Source: Mixophyes australis (Eukaryota > Chordata > Amphibia > Anura > Limnodynastidae). From it: a stretch of DNA of 64,000 nt. The notes below the pieces were generated by a model. It saw only the letters and a list, made by a program, of their open reading frames with translations. It was not told the DNA's origin and ran no database searches. The DNA lies in assembly GCA_036250195.1 (NCBI GenBank), contig JAVHZZ010000010.1, positions 79,963,257 to 80,027,256 of the forward strand, in the 5' to 3' direction. A program made the position numbers and the translations under genes. This document shows, one piece after another, positions 1 to 11,039 of the stretch (position 1 is the stretch's first letter; each line of letters opens with the position of its first letter).

Positions 1-1840
1 GCTAATATTGTTCCTACAAATTCATGCATGATATGATCACTCAGAGCGAGTTTGTTTTAGATTATATATACATATATGTAGCTACATTTCTTTAGCCTTT
101 AATGCCAGCTGGTATATTTTGTACATTAGCAGTAATTTGATGTGATTTTATTGAATAAGTAATGTTTAAATGATTATGGGATAGGATTGAATTTATTTAA
201 TATAATTGTTAGTGCAGCCAGTCCTTTTCCTTTGTATAACCTCTATCTGCAATTGGAGACCGCATCTCCTTTTTGGCAGCTGCTTCCACTTATTTAAATT
301 ACTTACATATTTATCTAATTTATAGTGCTGGGAGTTCTTTTGAATTAGTTAAAAAAATATATTTAATTCATTTGATAGTCAGTTTGCTGCCTTTTGATAG
401 GATAATGATTGCTAAAATCAGGACTTTCATAGCTCTGGTGGAGCATAGGTGTGAAGAATTGATACATGATTGTTATTTCCTGTTACCCAAAATGATAAAA
501 CAGCTCCTGATTGGCTTGTATACATTTATAAACCTGAGTACCACTCCCATTGTTAGCTAAACTGTGTTTGGATAAAATACCGTAATAAATACAGTAGTGA
601 TATTCCCATACTATAACAACTAATTTAAGACAAGAATGAAGTTAGAACTACTATATTTTCGGGGGAAAATAAAAATGTTAAAATGAATGAAGTGAGTGAT
701 TTTGAAGTGGGCTTTAAAGTAACCTTTAAAAGTTTTGCACTGGGCACATTTCCAGCTGGACCAGTGATCTCACAAAAGTCGGCGTAAAGTACTTTCCTGT
801 AGCGGTGCCAAAAACAGAATGTGCCGTGTGTATGCAGTATGTAGATAAATAGGAGCGGCTCCTTAATACTAATTGCAATGTGTGGCTGCATTGTTTCTAG
901 TTTGTTAACGAGGGCCATTATCTTATCATTCACTAACAAGTGTCTTTGGGGAATCTGGAGCACAAAAGAAAATACCGTCCTGCTATATTGCATTTTTACT
1001 ATTAGACATTAGCCAATTTAATTTAAACAATGTTTTATTGAATTGTGGTGTCTAGTAAGTTAACCCAAGAAATTGCTCATAAATTATATTAATTCATCAT
1101 CAAAGTATTTCAGAAAGAACTTTTCATTCCAAGAAAAACTCAATTTTTAAAACCTTAACATAATAATGTATTTGAATTTGGGTCTATAGAATATAATGTA
1201 CTAATGTTAAATATTTTTTTCAAGGAAATTACATTTTTATAGAATTTTATAGGACAATTCTGTATATATTTCAATATGATCCAGTCTCAATTATATTTTT
1301 AAAACATTGTTCTAATTACAGCCATGCTTCTGCAGTGTTTGTCAGCTAGAGGTACCCAACAATTATCTGATCCTTCTACTAACACATGGCAGCAAACCTC
1401 ACAACTTGAAAAATGTGTTACAGTTGGATTGTCAACAATAACTTAGGTGGCAAGGTATTTTTTTTTCATTTACATGACGTGCACACAATTAGTGTATTCA
1501 AATGACATCAAACAGCTAAACAAAGATGCTGTTACAGCAAAATTGATTCAATTACTATGAGAAGCCTTGGAATCCATGGAATACTTTGAAAACTGCTCTT
1601 CACTAGCTATTGCAATCCAGTCACATATTGCAGTACTGCAAACAAGAGCATTGCAGTGTCCAAATTTGGACATTTTGGTAGAGTCTTAACCACATAGATT
1701 CTCAACTGTAATTCAGTTTTTTGTAATGATCGGGATAAGATTCTCGAATAAATTGATTGTATGATGTAAGAAAATAAAAAGTAAAAAACAAATGTCAGAG
1801 AAAGTGAATGCTCTTTATAGTCACTTTATAATATATAAAT
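1..1840. other. AT-rich stretch with no recognised gene
   Basis: No coding pattern, terminal repeat or known repeat motif was recognised. The longest open frame (minus strand, 625-993, 122 codons) has no motif I know and no splice context, so I treat it as chance or as an unrecognised old repeat. Confidence 0.4.
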
Positions 1841-1845
1841 GTCTA

Positions 1846-2253
1846 GTGGCGTGTGTTAGTCTGTCTGTCTGTGTGTGTGGAAAAAATAAAACCAAGCTGC
1901 AGCGCCACCTGCTGGGCGGAGCTATACACTGACCTACTAAATTCTTAGTGCGTGTGGGAAAAAAAATTCAGAAAGGGCTGAAATTTGGTATACTAAGATG
2001 TTTTTAATTTGTTAATTTAATTTGTTAATTGTTAAAAGTGTTTATAAAGATTTTAAAAACAAATATATATATTTCTTGAAGGAGAAGTGACAGTTGGGAG
2101 TGGTTGGTGGTTGCCGGGGGTGACAGTGGGAAGTGGTTGGTGGTTGAGGCCTGGGCTATGGCCCAAATGCATGACAAGAACCTTTTTAACACCTTAAGTA
2201 GCTTGATTTGACTAGAATGCATGAGTATCATGCACGGGTTAACTTGTATAATA
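1846..2253 (-). mobile_element. Helentron-like non-autonomous element, copy 1
   Basis: The left end reads ATAAATGTCTAGTGGCG and the right end reads GCATGAGTATCATGCACGGGT followed by TAACTTGT. The right end holds a perfect 6-bp hairpin (GCATGA/TCATGC, loop GTA). The same two ends occur in copies at 12,481, 31,333, 32,089 and 63,666. No coding capacity is visible. Both ends sit in TA-rich microsatellite-like DNA. A 3' hairpin, no clear terminal inverted repeat and insertion into TA/TT-rich DNA fit Helentron-type (Helitron2) non-autonomous elements; assignment to that group is inference. Strand is set so that all copies are described consistently with copies 3 to 5 as plus. Confidence 0.55.
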
Positions 2254-3088
2254 TATACATTTTACACTGTTTGATATAGCTTTGTGCAAATTGCCTTTCC
2301 CCCTCCACCTATGACTAAGGGTCTAACCACTATTGTGTCATCAGAAGCAGCACAGTGGTAATATTCATTGCTCTTGGGCTCTTCTATTTACATTATAGAC
2401 TCCTGTCTTGACTTATTTAGAAACAAGTGTGAAGCATGATAGACGAAAACAGGGGCAAATGCACGATTTCTAGAGGTTTTTTTTAATGTTTTCTGCAATG
2501 CTGTTCTGTTAGATTACTATAACTATAGGAATAATGTATTTTTCAAATTAAGACTTTTTAAATGGATGGAGGTTTTTATAAATATGTTTAAAATACATGT
2601 AATCTATTTTTGATTAACAAAAAGTCCATACACACACACACAATGTGGGCAGAGAGAAACAAATATGGGGAGCCAGAGGGAGCGGTACAGATACAACACT
2701 GAAAAAAGAAACACAAAGGGGAAACTGAGATAGAGGGAGATGAAAGAGAAAGACACACAGGGGATGTGGATCAATAGACACGGACAAGATACACAGATGT
2801 GAAGGAAGGAATGAGTTAGGTGTGGGATGGAGTTGGTGACTCGAGCATAGGCGGGCTTTCCCTAAGTGCGCACCTGACTAAACCTCTGATTGTTTCTGAA
2901 AGGTTCACTTTTAGACTGTATTCTAGTTTTGCTGAAATATGTAAGAAGATGGTTTTAGAGTGATTAGAGGAGAAACCTAAGGAGTTGTTTGAAATGAAAT
3001 TCATTGAATTGAAGAATAAAAAGACTAGAGAACCATACAATTTTAAAAGGTGAATAAGCATGCATGAATCTTACAGATAATTGGTTTA

Positions 3089-3118
<30 letters not shown>
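2254..3118. other. Intergenic DNA with simple repeats
   Basis: Holds a short (CA)n run near 2,629, a purine-rich stretch around 2,640-2,820 and a (TTA)n run at about 3,090-3,118. No gene was recognised. Confidence 0.4.
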
Positions 3119-3119
<1 letters not shown>

Positions 3120-3420
3120 AATGATCTACGGATAGATGTGCTGGAAAATCAGAGAACAAGTAGCAAACAGGAGCCAGGGAACAGGCACATCAAGACAGGT
3201 AATTGCAATAGATGATCTGGCAAAGGTTGCTTGGGACAGGCAGGCTTTTATAGGTCAGAAGCAGGTGTTTAAGCTTCCAGCAATAACGAGGCAGGTAAGA
3301 GCAGTCTAATTACCACAGTGGCACCTTTGGTGGACAGTGGTACTACAGGCAGGATGCAATATATACAAAAGGTCCAACAAAGTACCGGCAAACAGGAGCT
3401 GCAGGTTGCAGGTCGTGACA
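3119..3420 (-). mobile_element. Gypsy-like LTR fragment
   Basis: Read on the minus strand it begins TGTCACGACC (right edge at 3,420) and has a TATA box (TATAAAAG, near 3,247-3,254) in a promoter-like setting. The TGTCAC start and the CCTCGTT wording near the TATA box resemble the better preserved LTR at 23,807-25,181. The far end is lost in the (TTA)n run. It is an incomplete solo LTR or LTR piece. Confidence 0.4.
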
Positions 3421-3869
3421 ATATGTACTTGACAAAAGTGGTCCACTGGGGAACAAATAAGACATCTGGGGTAATAAAGTTCAAACCTGCTGCAAATCAG
3501 TTCTTAGTGTTTGCAGTTTTATAAACTAAACCAAAAATTCAGAAATGAATGAAAAAATTAAAAATTTGTGCAGTCTCAAAAGATTCAAATAGACTGTCAA
3601 GATTTTAGCAAGGACAAACAGTACAAAAATGTTCGAGCCAGAGTGGATAAGTTCAAACAGGTTCAAGATTCACTATAGTGGTGGTTATTGTTCGAGGATG
3701 TTCAATTAATGTGTTTGATTTCCTGTTCCACAAACATGTTTGACTTTCTGTTGCCTTCTTAACGTGAAAGCAGACTGGGAGACTGGTGAGAAGAAAATAA
3801 ATCCAAGAAAACAAAAGTAATAATTATATAAATGCATTTTATACATTCCTGACATTTTTAGTTATTTTT

Positions 3870-4790
3870 TTTATATATATGTCTGCAGCTGCTATGGTGC
3901 CCATTTTCCCTGTCAAAGACCATGTGTATATTATAGTACCTCTGATGAAACCGTGATTGTACAGAGAAACGCGTCAGTGACTCAGTAGTCTCATTTCTGG
4001 AATCCCGACACTCAATCCATGGACCTATGTGAGCGGTGATGTGCTTGGATTTAAAAGAGTGTGTTAACACACTGATGCTAATTTATCTGCATTTGGACGC
4101 TGCCTCAAAGATTTCATGGAAAGTTAAGTACAACTTACATCTTGTTGGATGCCGCATAGACGTCCTAATTTAATATTTTTCTCAAGTTAAGAGATCTTGG
4201 CAGAATTTTCGGTATTTACAGCACCACCCTCACAGTCTATAAAGAGAGAATATTATCTGTAATACCGCTGATCAGTATATGTACCTTGTAACCAGTTAAT
4301 ATACATACAATTTGTATGTGTTTTGAAAAATTTTATATATATATATATATATATCTATAAGACTTTGATGGAGACAGATTCGTTGGATCATTAAGGATCC
4401 ACAATATATGCAGCTCCAATTCATAGTAACGGATTTTTGTCTCTTCCTTTGGAGCTTCAAGAACTATTTTTTAGCTGGTCGCAAAAAATACTAGCTGTAC
4501 TATACAATATAATAATATTTGGTCAATCCGGATTGATTATAGGGATTTATTATATGCCAAATAGATGTTATAGCAATGTATGTTATGTACTATTGTCTAA
4601 TAGACACATTGTTTTATATATATTTTAATTTTATAAAATTGCTAATATCAGCGCTCCTCCACTTTATTATATATATATAATTTTTTGTTTGGCAATTTCA
4701 GCAGATTGCCAGGTGTGAGCAGCAGATAAATAGCATATATCTAAGTGGTTTTTGATCTTAGAGCGCCTATTATCTGTTTACTAAACGTAT
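3870..4790 (+). mobile_element. Penelope-like element terminal (pLTR/3' UTR) region
   Basis: A hammerhead-like core starts the region (CTGATGA at 3,942 and GAAAC at 3,966-3,970, followed by GCGTC). The DNA after it is AT-rich and non-coding. Its later part has GCGCTCCTCCACTTT and GAGCGCCTATT wording similar to the end of the PLE tail at 12.4 kb. No RT or endonuclease frame is present, so this is a terminal remnant only. Confidence 0.5.
3935..3985 (+). ncRNA. Hammerhead-ribozyme-like motif (PLE-associated)
   Basis: The core boxes CTGATGA and GAAAC are separated by 17 nt and followed by GCGTCAG. PLEs are known to carry hammerhead motifs at their ends. The stem II pairing is weak in this copy, so activity is doubtful. 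Confidence 0.45.
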
Positions 4791-4801
4791 ATTAATGTAT
4801 A

Positions 4802-5934
4802 CACTGATCAGCCACAACATTAATACCATCTGCCTAATATTGTGTAGGTCCCCATCTTGCCGTCACAAAACCTATAAAGGTGTCCTGTGGTATTTGGCAC
4901 CAGGACGTTAGCAGCAGTTCTATAAGTTGTGAAGTGGGCCTCCATGGCTCTAACCTGTCTTTTCAGCACATCCCACAGATGCTCGATCGGACTGAGATCT
5001 GGAAAATTTGGAGGCCAAGTCAACACATTGAACTCTTTGTCATGTTCCTTAAACCATTTGTGAGCAATTGTGTGAGTGTGGCAGGGTGCATTATCCTTCT
5101 GAAAGAGGCCACTGTCATCAGGCAACACCATTTCCATGTACTTGGTCTGCAACAATGTTTAGGTAGGTTGTACGTAGTAACATCCATATAATTGCCAGGA
5201 CCCAGGGTTTCCCAGCAGAACATTGTCCAGAGCATCACACTGTCACCGCTGGATTGCCTTCTTCCCATAATGCAATCTGGTGCCATCTCTTCCCCAGGTG
5301 CATGATGCACAATTACCAGGCTATCCAAATGATGTAAAAAAAAACGTGATTGTTCAAAACAGGCCACCTTCCTCCATTGCTCCATGGTCTAGTTCTAGCA
5401 CTCACATGCCCATTGGAGGTGCTTTCTGTGGTGTGCAGTGGTCAGCATGGGCACTTTGACCAATCTGTGGCCATACAGTACCATGGGCAGCAAGCTACAA
5501 TAGCCAGCATTAACTTTTTCAGCAATTTGTGCTACCTTAGCTCTTCCGTGGGATTGGACCAGACTAGATAGTCTGCGCTCTCAACCCACTTCAAAGAGCC
5601 TTGGGCGCCCAGGACCCTGTCGCCGGTTCACTGGTTGTCCTTCTTTAGACCACTTTTGATAGGTATTAACCACTACATACTTGGAAAACCCCACAAGACC
5701 TGCCATTTGGGAGATGCTCTAACCCAGTAGTCTGGCCATTACAATTTGGCCCTTGTCAAAGTCGCGCAGATCCTTAAGCTTGCCCATTTTCCTGCTTCCA
5801 AACCATCAACTTCAAGAATTGAATATTCACTTTCTGCCTAATATATCCCATCCCTTGATAGGTCACATTGTAGCAAGATAATCACTGTTATTCACTTCAC
5901 TTGTCAGTGGTATTATTATTGTGGCTGATCGGTG
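4802..5934 (-). mobile_element. Tc1-like DNA transposon A, degenerate
   Basis: The ends are CACTGATCAGCC (4,802) and GGCTGATCGGTG (ending 5,934), a clear terminal inverted repeat, flanked by TA at 4,800-4,801 and 5,935-5,936 as expected for Tc1/mariner. The transposase lies on the minus strand, starting near 5,787 (MGKLKDLRDF) with the helix-turn-helix region, and ends with PDLSPIEHLWD near 4,985-5,020. The frame is split by several stops and frameshifts: pieces are readable at 5,385-5,020 and 5,155-4,820. The D of the usual DESRF box appears changed (FEQSRF), so the catalytic triad is damaged. The length of 1,133 bp is close to full size, so decay is by point mutation more than by deletion. 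Confidence 0.95.
4820..5789 (-). pseudogene. Tc1-like transposase, broken by stops and frameshifts
   Basis: Minus-strand reading gives, in order: the N-terminal DNA-binding part (about 5,789-5,480), the central block with FEQSRF and the GDSVMLWTMFCWETLGP segment (about 5,385-5,160), the DNAPCH box (around 5,080-5,095), and the PIEHLWD box with the C-terminus. Tc1 transposases use a DDE/D triad; the second D and the final E can be seen, but the first D position is altered. At least three in-frame stops and two frame changes separate the blocks, so no functional protein is expected. Confidence 0.9.
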
Positions 5935-5949
5935 TATATAGTATAGATA

Positions 5950-6590
5950 TCTGAACTATGTAGTGGAGAAAAAGCAGGATAATGTATGACTCTGAGCAGC
6001 CGATCTCAAAACACAAATAGATTTCTTGCTTTTAAAATCCCAGATATTATAATCTGAAATCAATAGTATCAGGGGCACTATCAGCGCTATTTTTAGTAAG
6101 CGATCAAACAACAGTGTGTTCTTTGATTCTGAGCAGCACCCCCTCCTCAAAAGAAATATTTTTTTTTGCTGTTAAAATGCTAAGTGTTTGAAACTTAAAG
6201 CAATTGCATGAGGATCAGTATCAATTACATCTTTAGAAAGCAGCCAAAAAAAAGGTGTCCTTTGAGACTGAGCTGCAAACTCCCAAATAAGATATATTTC
6301 TTGCTTTTGTAATCCAAAATTTTTCATTCTGAAAACAATAGTGTGAAGGGCAGAATCAGTGACATCTTTAGTAAGCAACCAAAAAACAAGGTGTTCTTTG
6401 ACTGTGAGCAGCACAACCCATAAAAGATTATATATATTGCTTGCTTTTATATCTCAAATGTTTCAATCTGAAAGCAATTGTGTTAGTGGCAGTATCAGTG
6501 ACATCTTTAGTAAGCAGCCAAAAAACAGGGAGTTCTGTGATTCTAAACAGCACCCCCCAAAAAATATATACTGGTTTTTTTAAAGAACCA
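5950..6590. repeat. Subterminal tandem repeat of the hAT element, unit about 137 bp
   Basis: The marker GAGCAGC or its variants recurs near 5,994, 6,131, 6,269, 6,405 and 6,545, a steady spacing of 136-140 bp. Each unit also repeats TTTCTTGCTTTT-like and AGTAAGCAGCCAAAAAACA-like blocks. A similar but shorter array lies at 39,850-40,270 in the opposite hAT copy. Confidence 0.8.
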
Positions 6591-6767
6591 ATAGTCTAAA
6601 TTTTTAATTATATTGTAGAACAGTCTAAGAAGAATTGTAAGCTAACATACCCTTCTCCCCTTTTGTCATTGGGTGTTCACCTGGCTTAGCACTACTCCTC
6701 TTGTCAACCATGGATCAGTCTACAGATAAGGAGTACCTGTACTTGCAGAAGTAGCGTTTTTTCAACC

Positions 6768-8010
6768 TTGACTAGTAAAAAAGGTCATGCGGTAACAAAG
6801 TGCTCAAAATCCAAACACCGTTTGTCAATCTCAAACACAACATCAGCTCTTGATTTAAAGATTAAGGTAAAAGCTTCTGATGAATGTGCTAATTTGTCCC
6901 AAAAAAATGGAAAAAAGCTGACATTCCATACACCACCCACAGTGGCAAGAAAAGACTCAGGCCATGCCCTCATTTTGCAAGAGCAGTCCAGCTACGGGTG
7001 GTACACATTCTAGAATGGTCATGCATCTTCTGTAACTTCCTATGCGCCACCTTTTCGCTCAGAGTGTCGGTCACGACCAAAACAGTCACATTAAGGCATG
7101 AAAAGAACACTGAGGCTGGAGAACAACTTGGGCACTTACAGAACCCTAAGAGAGTCTAAGGGTATCCGTGAGTGCTATATGTGATTCTGATGTTTTAGAT
7201 TATGACACTGCAGCCTCCTTCCTAAATGTTTCAATCATTTGGAAATGAGAGGATGAGTAGCAATGATAATGATTAAGACTTAGAAATTTAGGATGCTACT
7301 TTGGAACTTGCAAATGTGCAAGAGGATGGGGGTAATTTTGGATCTGAAAACCTATTCAACTTGAACTTGAACAAAACAATAAGAAGATTGATGATGATTG
7401 TGCTGAAGTAAAGCAGTCACCAGTGGTAATTCCTCATGCCCATGATAGACGCATTGTCATGCCAAGGCATAAGACCAAGATAAGCACATCTTCTGTTTGG
7501 AAATATTTTTATCCCAACCTAGACAACATTTGTCAAGAAATCTATAGCTTTTGTGATGTCACAATAAGTAGAAGTAGGGTCTTTCATCATCTAGGCACCT
7601 CCTTCCTGTTACAACATTTGCAGCTAATTCATTTAAGTACTATTGCAAAAGGTGGAAAATTGTCTATAGTAGCAAGCAGTCCATCATCTGCTAGAAGCTG
7701 AATGGATAGCCACCTCATGCAATTTTTACCATCTACACCTGCATCATCAACCTCTTCATTATTGGTACGTAGCCTAGCATCCAATTTTCCAATTTAAACT
7801 CACTCCCCTAATGCAATACATTATTCCCAAGAAAGATCCTTTTGCGCTACTACTTCTGCTGCTGCCGGGGGTGATACATCTTTACAAGGAGACAAAGATG
7901 GCTAAATATAGTTTTAAACAACAATTGTCTGTGAAGCAAGCATTTGCAAGAGGAAAGACGTATGACAGCAAGCATCTTGTTGCACAGTGGATCACTAAAG
8001 CCATGACAGC
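6768..8010 (+). pseudogene. hAT transposase N-terminal part (BED finger region), broken
   Basis: The piece at 7,423-7,701 reads SSVWKYFYPN, then a cysteine box (FCDVTISR), then LGTSFLLQHLQLIH. This matches the layout of a BED zinc finger (aromatic VWxxF start, C-C pair, HxxxH end), with the first cysteine pair degraded. Downstream (7,811-8,010), after a frame change, come KQLSVKQAFARG and ITKAM, typical of the start of the hAT catalytic core. The Tc1 insertion at 8,013 cuts the frame. It is homologous to the minus-strand copy at 38,400-39,750. Confidence 0.75.
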
Positions 8011-8012
8011 TA

Positions 8013-9222
8013 CACTATAAGTATTTGGCGACACCTGTTAATTATTGAATTGAGCTGATTCAATTAGACCCATTGCCAGAGGTGTATAAAATCAAGCACC
8101 TAGCCATGCTGTCTCCATTTGCAAAAAAAATTTGTGATACAAAATGGGTCATTCTGAAGAGCTCAATGACTTCAAGTGTGGTACTGTGATAGGAGGCCAC
8201 CTTTGCATTAAGAGAGTTCGTAAAATTTCATCCCTGTTGAGTATTCCACAGTCAACTGTAAGTGATATTATTAAAAAGTGGAAGCATTTAGGAACAACAG
8301 CAACTCAGCCATGAAGCATAAGGCCAGGTAAAATCACAGAACGGGTTTAACGACTGCTAAGGCGCATGGTCCCTAAAAGTCACCAACCCTCTGTTTATTA
8401 TATAGCTGAAGAGTTCCGAACTTCCACTGGCATTAATGTAAGCACAAAAACTGTGTGGCAGGAGCTTGGGTTTCCATGGCTGTGCAGCTGCATGCAAGTC
8501 TCACATCACCAAGACCAATGCCAAGCATCGGATGGAGTGGTGTAAAGCACACCAACACTAGACTATAGAGCAGTGGAAATGTGGAGTGACAAATCATGCT
8601 TCTCTGTTGGCAGTCAGATGGGCGAGTCTGGGATTGGTGGATGCCAGGAGAACTTTGTCTACCTAACTGCATTATGCCACCTGTGAAGTTTGGTGGAGTA
8701 GGGATAATGGTATTTGGACTGGGCCACTTATCTCCAGCGAAGGACAATCTTAATGCTTCAGCATACCAAGTCATTTTGGACAATGCCATGCTTCCAACCT
8801 TGTGGAAACAGTTTGGGGAAGGCCCTTTTCTATTCCAACATGACTGTGCCCTAGTGCATACAGCAAGGACTACAAAGACAAGGTTTGATGAGTTTGTTGT
8901 GGAAGTACTTGACTTGCCCAGACAGAGCCCTGACTTCAGTCCCATTGAACACTTTTGGGATAAACTGGAACGGAGATTGTGAGTCAGGCCTTCTCATCCA
9001 ATATCAGTGGCTGACCTTATAAATGCTTTACAGAATAAATGGGCACAAATTCCCACAGAAACACTCCAACATCTTGTGGAAAGCCTTCCAAGAAGAGTGG
9101 AAGCTGTTATCGTGCAAAAGGTGGACCAACTCCATATTAAAACATATGTATTTGATTACAATGCCATTACAGTCCCTCTTGGTGTAATGGTCAAGCATCT
9201 GAATACTTTTGTCTATATAGTG
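8013..9222 (+). mobile_element. Tc1-like DNA transposon B, inserted in the hAT element
   Basis: The left end is CACTATAAGTATTTGG; the right end is the inverse of CACTATATAGACAAAAGTATTC, so the left end has lost about 8 bp. TA flanks both sides (8,011-8,012 and 9,223-9,224). The uninterrupted hAT sequence at 38.4 kb (minus) reads ATGACAGCTATGTTAGCATTGG across this point, which identifies the target TA exactly. The family differs from element A at 4,802. Confidence 0.95.
8144..9130 (+). pseudogene. Tc1-like transposase B, broken
   Basis: It starts at ATG 8,144 (MGHSEELNDF), with the helix-turn-helix segment to about 8,290, then an in-frame stop. After frame changes a WSDKSCF block (catalytic D in the SD pair) appears near 8,585. 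A long piece at 8,596-8,982 then carries FQHDC (second D) and PIEHFWDKLERR (final E), followed by a stop after RRL and the C-terminal ESLPRRVEAVI block near 9,075-9,110. All three catalytic acidic residues are still readable, but the protein is in several frames with stops, so it is inactive. Confidence 0.9.
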
Positions 9223-9224
9223 TA

Positions 9225-9335
9225 TGTCAGCATTGGATGTACGTCCAATTTCCAATATCAATACATCAGGTTTTAGCCAATAAGTTGAGGTCCTGTGTCC
9301 ATGCTACCAAATTCCATCTCGATTCCATATCTCCC
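9225..9335 (+). pseudogene. hAT core fragment between the two insertions
   Basis: This continues the hAT reading (ALDVRPISNINTSGF-type block, with GFSQ/VEVLCPCY equivalents) and matches the minus-strand copy around 38,321-38,420. The solo LTR at 9,336 ends it. Confidence 0.75.
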
Positions 9336-10179
9336 TGTTATGCACGTTTTGTCGCTAATAACGATTGTCAAATCTCGATTTGTGTTTCCAAAGCACAATG
9401 TAACTTATTATCCAAAAGTAGCAGAATAGTAATGCGAAATAAAACAAGTACAGCCGTTACTTATTGCAGGCGCTCTGGATCCAGTGAACAGTCATTCAGG
9501 TCTGAAGGTTGTGGTCAAAAAAGACTGGTCACTAAGCCCAGAGTCCCTGCTTATATGCAGTCAGAAATACAGTAAAGCAATGCAGATGATGTGGCTTGCT
9601 TCTATTGGTCCAGGTTTCAGGAAGGTCCAGTGTACTGCAGGTCATAGGCCAGTTCAAACCAAAATATCCAAAGGTGGGGGTCATCTCTCCAGGGGATGTG
9701 CTCCGACTTTCCTGCCAAGAATCCAGTTTTAACTAGTCTAGTTGCATTTTACAGTTGGTATCACTTTAAACATTTATTCCCTAACATCACTAACTAGAGT
9801 ATGCAATGTGCGATCTCTTCGGCGAATGAAGCGGACAACTGCTGATGAATAGGGGATTAAAATGATACTAAACATGACACAGTTCCTGCAACCTGAACCT
9901 TGCGTTTCACTAACATGCATATAACTTACAATATTAAACATAAATACTGCTATATTTCGACACAAATAACTATGTGTTGCAACTATAATTAATGTGTACT
10001 AATTACAAACGTGTATGTTCGTGTGAATGTGTTAAAGTGTAAAACCAGTTAGTGCCACGTGTTGCGGCTGGATACGCCCTTCCACGCCGTAGCATGCTCT
10101 ACACATAATTTCAGACAAAGACAACCAATTTTGCTTGATATTAATTGAAATAACTTTATCTAATTTGCTGACTTCGACA
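9336..10179 (-). mobile_element. Solo LTR inserted in the hAT element
   Basis: On the minus strand it starts TGTCGAAGTC (10,179) and ends GTGCATAACA (9,336), the usual TG...CA ends. The flanks are TCCC (9,332-9,335) and TCCG (10,180-10,183), a 4-bp target duplication with one change. The hAT copy at 38.3 kb lacks this block and reads straight through. Its U3/R segments match 25,642-26,490, including a distinctive 35-bp stretch around CATTCGCCGAAG-AGATCGCACATTGC. No internal retroviral genes are present. Confidence 0.8.
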
Positions 10180-10985
10180 TCCGTCACAGCAATTCCACAG
10201 CAAGTTTAAAGATCAATAAATTCAGGCCCTAGAAATTGCCATTGTGCAGACTATCCACTTAACTACGGATATGTGAACAAACGGTGTTGGTCAAACAAAA
10301 GACTCCATGACCATGGCAGTCCACTGGATAGGTGTATCACCATCAGCAGCAGCACTGGTTTATCCTTTCAGCATAGTAGTTCCTGCACACAATGCCATGT
10401 CATTCACAGTCAATCTACTCTTTGTATCACTGATTTCACAAAGAAATGTGTCAATCTGTTGGAAAAACTCAGGAATGTGATAGCAAAATGGCTTACCCCT
10501 CTAAGATGTTAGCATTCCTCATTGCCACTATCAAAGTGAACATTGTGTGTACATTACGACTGGGTGAATTTCAACACATACAATGCTTTGCGCACACAAT
10601 AAACGTGGTGCATAATTTCTTAAAATATGAAATGTCAGTGCAGTAGATGCCATCAGTGACCCTTACAATTTCTGGACATTTTCGATATTCAGCGACTGCA
10701 GCAGCAGCAGCGACTGCAGCAGCTCCAAAAAAAATAGCAACTTCTATTTCAGCAGCTAGAGGTATTAACAAGGTGGAACTGCACACTTTTAATGCTTCAG
10801 CGACTATAGGACCATCAATAAACCATCAAGACCTATACATAAAACCATGAGATACGGAGAGTGGGATATGTTACTTTGCTCTAGCACACTGGAGAATCCT
10901 TTCTGTTTAATGCAAGCTGCTAAAACCATTTGAAATCATAACAAATGAGTGAGTTTAGACATTGCAAGCCAATTTCATCTTGCAC
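10180..10985 (+). pseudogene. hAT transposase catalytic and C-terminal part, broken
   Basis: One frame reads TTDM, a stop in place of tryptophan, then TNGVGQTKDSM (about 10,262-10,310); TTDMWT is a hallmark of hAT transposases. After stops and frame changes, HIQCFAHTINVVHNF (10,575-10,620) is the conserved hAT CxxHxxN block. A GCAGCAGCAGCGACTGCAGCAG expansion lies at 10,695-10,725. The last recognisable words (about 10,860-10,950) correspond to the C-terminal dimerisation end. The opposite copy keeps DMWT intact near 38,205. Confidence 0.8.
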
Positions 10986-11039
10986 TATCTTACATTATGG
11001 CCTTGGTCTATCATCTGGTGTAAAATCCTATGCGGTCAA

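Larger units (their letters stand above)
5937..10985 (+). mobile_element. hAT (ZBED-type) transposon copy 1, with nested insertions
   Basis: The order is a 137-bp subterminal tandem array, a degraded BED zinc finger, the hAT core, and a C-terminal dimerisation region. It aligns by eye in reverse with 37,413-40,790. A Tc1 (8,013-9,222) and a solo LTR (9,336-10,179) interrupt it, and both are absent from the other copy. Coding blocks are scattered over different frames with many stops. The outer left end abuts Tc1 element A, so the true 5' terminus was not found; the right edge near 10,985 is approximate. Confidence 0.85.

Noticed and set aside
625..993. 122-codon minus-strand open frame
   Set aside because: No motif, no splice context, no matching neighbour; composition is not clearly coding.
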